From an uncultured Ruminococcus sp. (GTDB taxonomy: Bacteria; Bacillota; Clostridia; Oscillospirales; Acutalibacteraceae): DNA of 42,845 nucleotides. A program made the position numbers and the translations under genes. This document shows, piece after piece, positions 16,270 through 23,915 of this stretch; position 1 is the first letter of the stretch, and each line of letters starts with the position of its first letter. The stretch is from the NCBI GenBank assembly GCA_944412525.1, contig CALYBM010000030.1, positions 1 to 42,845 of the forward strand, written 5' to 3'. The notes under the pieces were generated by a model, which saw nothing but the letters and a program-made list of their open reading frames with translations, searched no databases and was not told where the DNA came from.

Positions 16270-19035
16270 TTATTTTAGATTTTCGCAGCAACGAGAGCAA
16301 AGCGTCGGATGCTCACTGTTATTTCCGACAGTATCCGAAATAACCCAACAGCGTTCGCATTTCTCTCCCTGTGCCTTTTCGATTTTAATCTCCAAGTCGC
16401 CTGAGTTTTCAACTATTTCAACAGCCGAGACAATGAATGCCGAAGCAAGCTCATTTTCAGCTTTTTTAAGAAATTCAAGCTTTTCATTGCTTGCAGCCAA
16501 AACAACCTTAGCTTCAAGTGAGCTCTTAATTGTCTTATCCTTAATATATGCTTCAAGAGATTTCTTAACATCATCTCTTAATGCGTGAATCTCATCCCAG
16601 AAAGCCATAAAGTCATCATCTATATCAATATCAACCTTACTGCTCATTTCGTTGTAAATAACATGCTCAGCCTTGTCACTTGAAGAATGAGGCATATATT
16701 TCCAAATTTCATCAGAAGTATATGCAAGAATAGGTGCAATCATTCTCGTCATCGCATTAAGAATGATATAAATTGATGTCTGAGCCGCACGACGCAGCTT
16801 GCTGTCGGCTTTTTCCGTGTAAAGCCTGTCTTTTAAAACATCAAGATAGAAGTTTGACATATCAACTACACAGAAATTATGGATTGCGTGATAAACAATA
16901 TGGAATTCATATTTATCGTACGCTTCCTTGACCTTGTCAATAAGGATGTTAAGCTTTGCAAGAGCCCATTTGTCAATCGGCATAAGCTCATTTAACGGTA
17001 CCATATCTGTATCAGGGTTAAAGCCGTTAAGATTTCCGAGAATATATCTCGCAGTATTTCTGATCTTTCTGTATGCCTCGGAAAGCTGTTTTAATATATC
17101 GGGAGATATACGAATGTCAGCGTGATAATCCGATGAAGCAACCCACAGTCTGAGTACATCGGCACCGTACTGATCAATAACCTCCTGGGGATCAATACCG
17201 TTGCCGAGAGACTTATGCATAACTCTGCCCTTGCCGTCAACAACCCAGCCGTGAGTAAGAACAGCTTTATAAGGAGCTGTTCCCATTGTTGCAACAGAAG
17301 TCAAAAGTGATGACTGGAACCAACCTCTGTATTGGTCTGCACCCTCGAGATAAAGGTCGGCAGGCCACTTTAAATACGGACGGTTTTTAAGAACAGCAGC
17401 ATGAGAAGAACCGCTGTCAAACCATACATCCATAATATCCTTTTCTTTAACGAAGCTTGTGCATCCGCACTTAGAACACTTCTTTCCCTCAGGCAAAATC
17501 TCCTCGGCAGTATGAGTAAACCATGCGTTAGAACCTTCTTTGCCGAACAAATCTGCAACGGCAAGCATAGCCTCTTTGTCAATAAGGGGCTCTCCGCACT
17601 CTTCGCAATAGAAAATAGGAATAGGTACACCCCATTTTCTTTGTCTTGAAATGCACCAATCTTTTCTTTCCCTTACCATTGATGTAATTCTGTCTTTGCC
17701 CCATGCAGGAATCCACTCAACATCGTTAATCGCTTTTACCGCGTCGTCCTTAAAATCGTCTACAGAACAGAACCACTGATCCGTTGCACGGAAAAGTACG
17801 GGATTCTTACATCTCCAGCAATGAGGATATTGGTGAATTATCTTTTTAAGAGCAAACAACGCACCGATCTTATCAAGATGCTCTGCAATAGGCTTGTTTG
17901 CGTCATCTGTTTTAAGACCTGCAAACATTCCTGCTTCATCGGTTAAAACACCGTTTTCTTCAACAGGAACTATAATCGGAATTTCAGGATAATTGCGGCA
18001 AACATCATAGTCCTCTACACCGTGACCGGGAGCTGTATGAACGCATCCCGTACCGCTTTCAAGAGTTACATGATCTCCTACTATAACAACTGAATCTCTG
18101 TCCATAAAAGGATGAGCGGTCTTCATATATTCAAGCTCAGAACCCTTAATTGTGGCTACAACCTCGTAATCGGTTTTTTCGGCAGCTTCCATGGCACTCT
18201 TATAGAGTTCCTCCGCCATTACATAATACTCATCACCGCATTTAATTACGGCATAATCAAAATCAGGTCCTACGCAAATAGCGACATTGCCCGGCAAAGT
18301 CCAAGTTGTTGTTGTCCAAATTACAAAATATACTTTTTTAGGATCAATACCCAAAGCAGAGAATTTTCCGAGATCATCGGTAACATTGAATTTTACATAA
18401 ATTGAGTGACAGGGATCTTCAGCATATTCAATCTCTGCCTCCGCAAGAGCGGTTTTACATTCAGGACACCAGTAAACAGGCTTTAATCCCTTATATATGT
18501 AGCCCTTGCAAGCCATTTCTGCAAAAATTCTGATTTGCTCGGCTTCAAAATCAGGAGTGAGAGTTATATACGGATTATCCCATTCTCCGATAACACCAAG
18601 TCTTTTAAATTGATTTCGCTGGTCATCAATATATTTTTCAACAAACTCCTGACACATTTTGCGAAGTTCAAGCTCAGATATGTCAGCAGAGCTGCCTACG
18701 CCTGCTTTCTTTCTCGCTTTAAGCTCTGTGGGAAGACCGTGAGTATCCCAGCCCGGCACAAAGGGAGCCTTAAAGCCAGCCATATTCTTATATCTCACAA
18801 TAAAATCCTTTAAGACTTTATTAAGAGCAGTTCCGAGATGGATATTACCGTTAGCATACGGAGGGCCGTCGTGAAGTACAAACAAAGGCTTGCCTTCGTT
18901 TACCTTCATTAGGTTTTCGTAAATTTTTTCATCCTCCCAATTTTTGAGAGTAACAGGCTCACTTTTTGGGAGTCCCGCTCTCATGGGGAAATCGGTTTTG
19001 GGAAGATTAAGCGTAGAATTATAATCCTGGGACAT
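16270..19035 (-). CDS. ileS: Isoleucyl-tRNA synthetase
   Basis: Charges tRNA-Ile. The 921 residues are typical of the bacterial form. The HIGH-type motif is PPYANGNIHLG (58-68), the CP1 editing domain has TTTTWTLPGN (241-250), and the second signature is VMHKSLGN (605-612), a variant of KMSKS in which the first lysine is valine and serine is histidine. A C-terminal zinc finger is present (CERCW and CSRCC). The ATG is 35 nt downstream of divIVA, too short a gap for a T-box riboswitch, so it is not regulated by one here. The divIVA-ileS-lspA order matches Bacillus. Confidence 0.97.
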   Translation of the reverse strand: MSQDYNSTLNLPKTDFPMRAGLPKSEPVTLKNWEDEKIYENLMKVNEGKPLFVLHDGPPYANGNIHLGTALNKVLKDFIVRYKNMAGFKAPFVPGWDTHGLPTELKARKKAGVGSSADISELELRKMCQEFVEKYIDDQRNQFKRLGVIGEWDNPYITLTPDFEAEQIRIFAEMACKGYIYKGLKPVYWCPECKTALAEAEIEYAEDPCHSIYVKFNVTDDLGKFSALGIDPKKVYFVIWTTTTWTLPGNVAICVGPDFDYAVIKCGDEYYVMAEELYKSAMEAAEKTDYEVVATIKGSELEYMKTAHPFMDRDSVVIVGDHVTLESGTGCVHTAPGHGVEDYDVCRNYPEIPIIVPVEENGVLTDEAGMFAGLKTDDANKPIAEHLDKIGALFALKKIIHQYPHCWRCKNPVLFRATDQWFCSVDDFKDDAVKAINDVEWIPAWGKDRITSMVRERKDWCISRQRKWGVPIPIFYCEECGEPLIDKEAMLAVADLFGKEGSNAWFTHTAEEILPEGKKCSKCGCTSFVKEKDIMDVWFDSGSSHAAVLKNRPYLKWPADLYLEGADQYRGWFQSSLLTSVATMGTAPYKAVLTHGWVVDGKGRVMHKSLGNGIDPQEVIDQYGADVLRLWVASSDYHADIRISPDILKQLSEAYRKIRNTARYILGNLNGFNPDTDMVPLNELMPIDKWALAKLNILIDKVKEAYDKYEFHIVYHAIHNFCVVDMSNFYLDVLKDRLYTEKADSKLRRAAQTSIYIILNAMTRMIAPILAYTSDEIWKYMPHSSSDKAEHVIYNEMSSKVDIDIDDDFMAFWDEIHALRDDVKKSLEAYIKDKTIKSSLEAKVVLAASNEKLEFLKKAENELASAFIVSAVEIVENSGDLEIKIEKAQGEKCERCWVISDTVGNNSEHPTLCSRCCENLK

Positions 19036-19070
19036 TTTATATACTTCTCTCCAATATCTGTAAATTTAAA

Positions 19071-19760
19071 TTATTCGGCAGAAACATCATAATTATCGCC
19101 GAATTTCAGGTGTGCAAACTTGCTTGAACGCTTGTGTACAGGCTCGGTCTTAACAGTTTCCTGCGGCTCTGACTCTTTTTCAGGCTCAGGCAATACTTCC
19201 TCAGCCTTGGGCTGCTCAGCGACCTGCTCAACTTGTGCTACGGGTTCTTCCTTAATCGGTGCCGTAGGGTACTTTTCATCAAGAGTGCTTTTTGATTTAT
19301 TAAGATCAGCCTCTGTCGGAAGCTCATCTATAGCTTTGATGTGCTTTTTGTAAAGCTCTATAAGTTCACTTCTGAGAGCAACCGCATCTGACTGAAGCTG
19401 TAGATAATTTTCCTTTTCAACAGCGGTTGTCTTATTTGCATCTACAAGAAGTGACTGAGCTTTTTCTTCGGCCTCCCTAACGATTTTTGCCGCCTTCTCT
19501 TTTGCCTCTCTGATGCATGCGTCAGACACCTTTTGTGATGCAAGAAGAGCGTTTCTGACAGTTTCTTCATCCGACTTGTACTGCTCAACACGGGTAGCGA
19601 GCACATCGATTTTATGTACAAGGTTTGTTTTTTCTTTTTTAAGCTGCTCAAACGCAGCAATAACCTCATCGATAAAAGCATTAACATCTTCAGCTCTGTA
19701 TCCGCCTCTGACGGTTGCTTTTCTAAAGCTGATATTTCTAATTTCATCAATTGTAATCAT
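19071..19760 (-). CDS. divIVA: Cell division initiation protein DivIVA
   Basis: Coiled-coil protein that senses negatively curved membrane at poles and septa. The 229 residues have the N-terminal lipid-binding domain (about 1-55, with FRKATVRGGYRAEDVNAFID), a long coiled coil to about 150, then an acidic Pro/Glu/Gln-rich linker and a C-terminal motif KFAHLKFGDNYD. The linker and end motif make it longer than the Bacillus protein; clostridial members often carry such a tail. It lies 14 nt after ylmH and 35 nt before ileS, within the division cluster. Confidence 0.94.
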   Translation of the reverse strand: MITIDEIRNISFRKATVRGGYRAEDVNAFIDEVIAAFEQLKKEKTNLVHKIDVLATRVEQYKSDEETVRNALLASQKVSDACIREAKEKAAKIVREAEEKAQSLLVDANKTTAVEKENYLQLQSDAVALRSELIELYKKHIKAIDELPTEADLNKSKSTLDEKYPTAPIKEEPVAQVEQVAEQPKAEEVLPEPEKESEPQETVKTEPVHKRSSKFAHLKFGDNYDVSAE

Positions 19761-19774
19761 GTATCTGCACTCCT

Positions 19775-20521
19775 TTATCTAAAATAAATCAATACTATTT
19801 TTAATCGGCCCTTTTTAGTTTGACCCTGAACAGCTTGCAAAATATATTTGCCTTTACCCCTTATTACAAGCGTATCGCCGACGCTCAAAAGCCGGCTTAT
19901 GTTTGTTGATTGAATAAAGCCGCAACTCACATTACCCGAAAGTATAAAAGATTTTGTTTTTTCTCTTGAAAGTCCGGTAATTGAGGCAACAACATTATCA
20001 AGTCTGAGCGAAGATACAATCAGAGAAATTTCCTCTGTTCCTCTTCCCTCGGGAAGCTTTGACAAATCTGCATTTGACAGCTTTACGCCGGTATTGCCGA
20101 TTTTGGAAATCTGAGAAACTATATAATCGTACAGATCACTCTTGACAAAAACAACCGTTCTGCCGTCTCCGACAAGAATGTCGCCGACAGTTTCTCTTTC
20201 AATTCCGAGTGACATTAAAGCTCCGAGAAAATCCCTGTGCGTCAGCTTATCGCAATTTCTGTAACGAAATTCCACAGCAGAAACAGGAAAAGCAGGTGTA
20301 GTGTCATCACTGCACAATGCGAGCATTTTTCTTTCACTATTATCGTAACCGCCGAAGAAACAATAATTTTCAAAGCCGATACTTCTCAAATAGCTTTCAG
20401 CCAACGCCTGTTTTCTCTCACTCAAAAACGGAAGAAAATAAGGTTTTTGCCAAGTATAAGCTAACCTGACGGCGTCATCAAGCTTTGAATAAAATAAATC
20501 GTCTTTATCAGAAATATACAC
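19775..20521 (-). CDS. ylmH: YlmH, S4-domain RNA-binding protein
   Basis: 248-residue protein with a C-terminal S4 RNA-binding domain (about 172-245, LRLDNVVASITGLSREK). In Bacillus relatives YlmH is linked to rescue of stalled ribosomes and sits in the ylm division cluster. The start is a GTG at 20521 that overlaps the end of sepF by 14 nt. No clear ribosome site precedes it, so translation is probably coupled to sepF. An in-frame alternative with a better signal was not found. Confidence 0.9.
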   Translation of the reverse strand: MYISDKDDLFYSKLDDAVRLAYTWQKPYFLPFLSERKQALAESYLRSIGFENYCFFGGYDNSERKMLALCSDDTTPAFPVSAVEFRYRNCDKLTHRDFLGALMSLGIERETVGDILVGDGRTVVFVKSDLYDYIVSQISKIGNTGVKLSNADLSKLPEGRGTEEISLIVSSLRLDNVVASITGLSREKTKSFILSGNVSCGFIQSTNISRLLSVGDTLVIRGKGKYILQAVQGQTKKGRLKIVLIYFR

Positions 20522-20975
20522 CGCTGTTTTCTAACTCATCAAGCAAATCATCACCTGTAAGGTCAACATTGCTCGGGATAATTATATATGTATTAGTAGC
20601 AACTCTTTTAATCTTACCCCTGTTTGCATAAGCAACACCGCTTAAGAAATCAAGAATTCGTCTTGCCATATCCTTATTGGTGTCCTCAAGATTAAGCACA
20701 ACGGTATGGGTTTTCATGAGCTCATCTGCGATTGAACGGGTTTCCTCCCCGAATCTTTCCGGCTTGAATATACCAACCTGAAGCTTGGCTGTAGCGTTGA
20801 TATTAACAACCTTGTTTCTTCCTCCAAGGTCTCTTTCTCTTTCACGCTGTGTTTCTCTTACAGGCTCGTCATCATAATCATCTTCGCCGTTGTCTGCATA
20901 TCCGTACTCATCATACTCATACTCATCGTCCGGAGCATCCCACATACGCTTAAATTTATCAACAATTCCTGCCAT
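20508..20975 (-). CDS. sepF: Cell division protein SepF (YlmF)
   Basis: Membrane anchor and aligner of FtsZ filaments. The 155 residues begin with the amphipathic membrane-binding helix MAGIVDKFKRMWD, continue with a very acidic Tyr/Asp-rich linker (about 15-50), and end with the SepF core domain (about 58-135). The ATG follows TAGGAGG at ideal spacing. It lies 17 nt downstream of yggS and overlaps ylmH by 14 nt. A ylmG (YggT) gene, which usually stands between sepF and ylmH, is absent. Confidence 0.95.
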   Translation of the reverse strand: MAGIVDKFKRMWDAPDDEYEYDEYGYADNGEDDYDDEPVRETQRERERDLGGRNKVVNINATAKLQVGIFKPERFGEETRSIADELMKTHTVVLNLEDTNKDMARRILDFLSGVAYANRGKIKRVATNTYIIIPSNVDLTGDDLLDELENSGVYF

Positions 20976-20992
20976 TTATATTTCCTCCTAAA

Positions 20993-21706
20993 TTATGTAT
21001 AATCTCTTGCACCGAAAAGTGAAGAGCCTATTCTGACCATATTGGCACCCTCCAATATAGCTTCATAATAATCGGCAGACATGCCCATTGAAAGAATAGT
21101 CATATCTATATTATCTAATTTTTTTTGCGATATGTCAATAAATATATTATGCATATTATTAAAATATTTTGAAATTTTATGTTTATTATCACAAATCGGC
21201 GGTATAGTCATCAGTCCTTTGACCTTTATCCCGTCGATTTGAGCCATCTGACATAGAAGCTCATCAAGATTTTCGGGATAAACACCGGATTTGTTTTCTT
21301 CTCTTCCGATATTTACCTCAACCAAAACATCGGTAATTTTGTTGTGTTTTATTGACTGCTTGGCAATCTCATTTGCAAGCTTTACCGAATCAACCGACTG
21401 AATCAAATCGACCTTGTCAACAATTTGCTTTACCTTGTTGGTCTGAAGATGACCTATAAACTGGAGAGAACAATTTTCAAGATTATAATCATCGTATTTT
21501 GATATAAGCTCCTGCACCTTGTTTTCACCTATATGATCAAGACCGAGGCTTATTGCATAATTAATCACATCCGCAGCCACGGTTTTTGTAGCTGCAAGAA
21601 ATGTAATATCTTCCCTGCTTTTTCCGATTTTTTGTGCTGCCAGAGCGATATTCTCATTGATTTTTTTATAATTGTATTCTACATCACTGAGCAATTTTTC
21701 CGTCAT
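20993..21706 (-). CDS. yggS: YggS/YlmE family PLP homeostasis protein
   Basis: Cytosolic PLP-binding protein without known enzyme activity that buffers pyridoxal phosphate and influences amino-acid pools. The PLP lysine is K41 in FLAATKTVAA; GHLQTNKVKQ and MGMSADYYEAI are family signatures. The frame opens with an ATG at 21715, but that one directly abuts the GGGAG site. The second ATG at 21706, 9 nt downstream, is the better start and gives 237 residues. It still overlaps the preceding HlyD-like gene by 23 nt. Its place next to sepF is conserved in Gram-positives. Confidence 0.94.
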   Translation of the reverse strand: MTEKLLSDVEYNYKKINENIALAAQKIGKSREDITFLAATKTVAADVINYAISLGLDHIGENKVQELISKYDDYNLENCSLQFIGHLQTNKVKQIVDKVDLIQSVDSVKLANEIAKQSIKHNKITDVLVEVNIGREENKSGVYPENLDELLCQMAQIDGIKVKGLMTIPPICDNKHKISKYFNNMHNIFIDISQKKLDNIDMTILSMGMSADYYEAILEGANMVRIGSSLFGARDYT

Positions 21707-22967
21707 ATAAATCATCTCCCTCTATAATAACTTTATCATACATAGAAACGGTTTCGTCGCTGAACAAATCTTCCTCGCTCGGAGAAGGATCGCAGATTAC
21801 ATAATCGTCATCGGAATAAAGTATTGATATTTCTTTAAACTGAACCTCGCTGCCATACATTACATATACACCCTGAACCTTCTTTTCTTCGGTGTGCGGT
21901 GTTCCGTTATCGTCATATGTCGTTTTTGTAACATAATCATCATGTATAGCTTTTTTGCTTATTCTAAGTCCCGTATATGTGCCGAGCCCTATCTCAATCG
22001 GCTCATATCTCGCTTCTATCAAACTGTCATCCATGTAGTCACATTCAAGAACAACAATCGCGTCGGAATCCTTGCTCTCCTGATGAATTCTGTATATGGA
22101 AGCGGGAATCTGCATTGCAGTGGCGTTTGAAAAAGATATGCTTACATCGCTGTTCCATATAGAAAGCCGAGTCGCTTCATCAGAAGACACTTTGCATAAT
22201 ACATACCAATTAAGGCCGCTTACTATTTTGCCTGCGCAGTTTTGTGACACATTTTGTTTTGTAACATTTTCCAAATCCGATAATTTAACACTGTCAATAT
22301 CGGAATACTTGATTGAACTTTCATAACCGTCACAAAATTCGGAAAAATATCCTGCCTTGTCTGTCTTTATAACACCAATGCTGTTACCTGCTGAATTTCT
22401 AAGACTGTCAATTTCGCTTTGAAGACTTTGTATCTGTGAATTAAAGTCAGCGTATTTACCCGTGTAGAGATAACGCTGATTAATTGAATACAGCAGATTA
22501 TTTGAATCGGAAAATGCGGAACTTAAATTCTCGTTATTTATATCGTCAATATATGAAATAATATTATTGTTTATAGAATTATTTATTGTATCAATGCCTA
22601 CGGTATTAACGGAGCTGTTTTTCTGCAATGACTCCAAATCGGATTTTTGTGCTTCAAGAGAATCTGCCATGGTTTGAGCACGGGCGTCCTCCTCGGAAGC
22701 ATAAATCTTCGCAATTTCTCCCCCAACGCCGATCTGTTCTCCCTCGTCACACGAATAAGAAAGCACACCTGTTGTATCGTTGTTGATTACGGTTTCATCT
22801 CTCACTATAAATCCGTTTGAGGAAATTTTGTCGGTAACAGTTACCTGAACGGCATTTTCCGTGGGATACATATCAAAATTAGCACTAATCAAAAGATACA
22901 GAACATATACAATAGCCAGCACTGTAAGTACCGCAACGAGTATTCGTTTAAACAGCAATTTATCCAT
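21684..22967 (-). CDS. HlyD-like membrane protein of the division cluster
   Basis: Uncharacterised 427-residue protein resembling periplasmic-adaptor (HlyD/RND type) proteins. One N-terminal membrane helix (about 8-29) is followed by a short barrel-like region (GFIVRDETVI and GEQIGVGGEIAKIY, about 50-90), a helical coil (about 95-210), a second beta region, and an acidic C-terminus with a VIIEGDDLYDG end. The large part should lie outside the membrane. No ABC, MFS or RND transporter lies nearby. It sits between miaA and yggS, 5 nt after the miaA stop, whose AAAGGA serves as its ribosome site. I recall proteins of this shape at the same place in other clostridia; the function is unknown. Confidence 0.72.
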   Translation of the reverse strand: MDKLLFKRILVAVLTVLAIVYVLYLLISANFDMYPTENAVQVTVTDKISSNGFIVRDETVINNDTTGVLSYSCDEGEQIGVGGEIAKIYASEEDARAQTMADSLEAQKSDLESLQKNSSVNTVGIDTINNSINNNIISYIDDINNENLSSAFSDSNNLLYSINQRYLYTGKYADFNSQIQSLQSEIDSLRNSAGNSIGVIKTDKAGYFSEFCDGYESSIKYSDIDSVKLSDLENVTKQNVSQNCAGKIVSGLNWYVLCKVSSDEATRLSIWNSDVSISFSNATAMQIPASIYRIHQESKDSDAIVVLECDYMDDSLIEARYEPIEIGLGTYTGLRISKKAIHDDYVTKTTYDDNGTPHTEEKKVQGVYVMYGSEVQFKEISILYSDDDYVICDPSPSEEDLFSDETVSMYDKVIIEGDDLYDGKIAQ

Positions 22968-22972
22968 ATAAA

Positions 22973-23911
22973 TTATCCTTTGTTAATTATTTCGACGGCT
23001 TTTAAGAATAATTGATCTTCCAAATCATAGTCGTCAACATACAACCAATTAATATCCAAATCTCTCTTAAACCATGTGATTTGTCGCTTTGCATATCTTC
23101 GGGTTTCCATCTTTAACTTTTCAATACATTCATCAAGAGATTTATCGCCTTTAAAATGCGGAAGAAGTTCCTTATACCCGATAGCCTTTACGGCGGTAAA
23201 GCTCATTGATTTTGACAAAACCTCTCTTGCTTCATCTATAAGACCGTTTTCCACCATAAGATCAACACGCTTGTTGATTTTTTCGTAAAGCTTTCCTCGG
23301 TCTCTGAAGTTAAGCCCGATTTTAACAGCTCTATACGGACTTTTTATCTTTTTAGAGTTTTCAATTTGCTCGGAAATAGTAATTCCCGTCGTCTTGTAAA
23401 ATTCAATGGCTCTTATAATTCTCTTGGGATTTCTCTCTTCTTTAAGTCTTAATGCCGATTTTTCGTCAAATTCATAAAGCATACCAATAAGAGCGTCTAT
23501 TCCTTGTGATTCGTATATTTTTCTGAGCTCAAGAGTTAGATTTTCATCTCTGTTTTCTTCATTAAACCGAATATTATTCAAAAACGAATCTACATAAAGT
23601 CCTGTACCGCCCACAATAAACGGCAGCTTGTTTCGAGAGCAAATATCCAAAACACAATTTGCCGCATCTTTAACAAACATAGCCACCGAATAAGTTTCTT
23701 CAGGCGAAACAAAGTCTATCAAATGGTGTCTTATTCCTCCCATTTCATCAGCAGTAGGCTTAGCTGTGGCTATCTGCATGCCTTTATAAATCTGCATAGA
23801 GTCGGCAGAAATAATTTCCCCGTTAAAATGCTTTGCAAGCTTAACAGCAAGGCTTGTTTTTCCCGAAGCGGTCGGACCTACTACAGAAACTACATTAATT
23901 AAATTTTCCAG
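22973..23911 (-). CDS. miaA: tRNA dimethylallyltransferase MiaA
   Basis: Transfers an isopentenyl group to A37 of UNN-reading tRNAs, the step before MiaB. The first ATG (23797) would remove the P-loop, but the same frame is open further upstream and encodes GPTASGKT at residues 12-19 and DSMQIYKGM from 37. There is no ATG, GTG or TTG there. The best start is CTG at 23911 (reading ENLINVV after the initiator), 4 nt after the mutL stop with AGGG upstream; ATT at 23914 is the alternative. With CTG the protein is 312 residues, the normal MiaA length. The enzyme is co-transcribed with miaB, its pathway partner. Confidence 0.93.
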   Translation of the reverse strand: MENLINVVSVVGPTASGKTSLAVKLAKHFNGEIISADSMQIYKGMQIATAKPTADEMGGIRHHLIDFVSPEETYSVAMFVKDAANCVLDICSRNKLPFIVGGTGLYVDSFLNNIRFNEENRDENLTLELRKIYESQGIDALIGMLYEFDEKSALRLKEERNPKRIIRAIEFYKTTGITISEQIENSKKIKSPYRAVKIGLNFRDRGKLYEKINKRVDLMVENGLIDEAREVLSKSMSFTAVKAIGYKELLPHFKGDKSLDECIEKLKMETRRYAKRQITWFKRDLDINWLYVDDYDLEDQLFLKAVEIINKG

Positions 23912-23915
23912 AATA

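Noticed and set aside
19036..19070. T-box riboswitch upstream of ileS or leuS
   Set aside because: The gaps are only 35 and 15 nt, far too short for a T-box leader.
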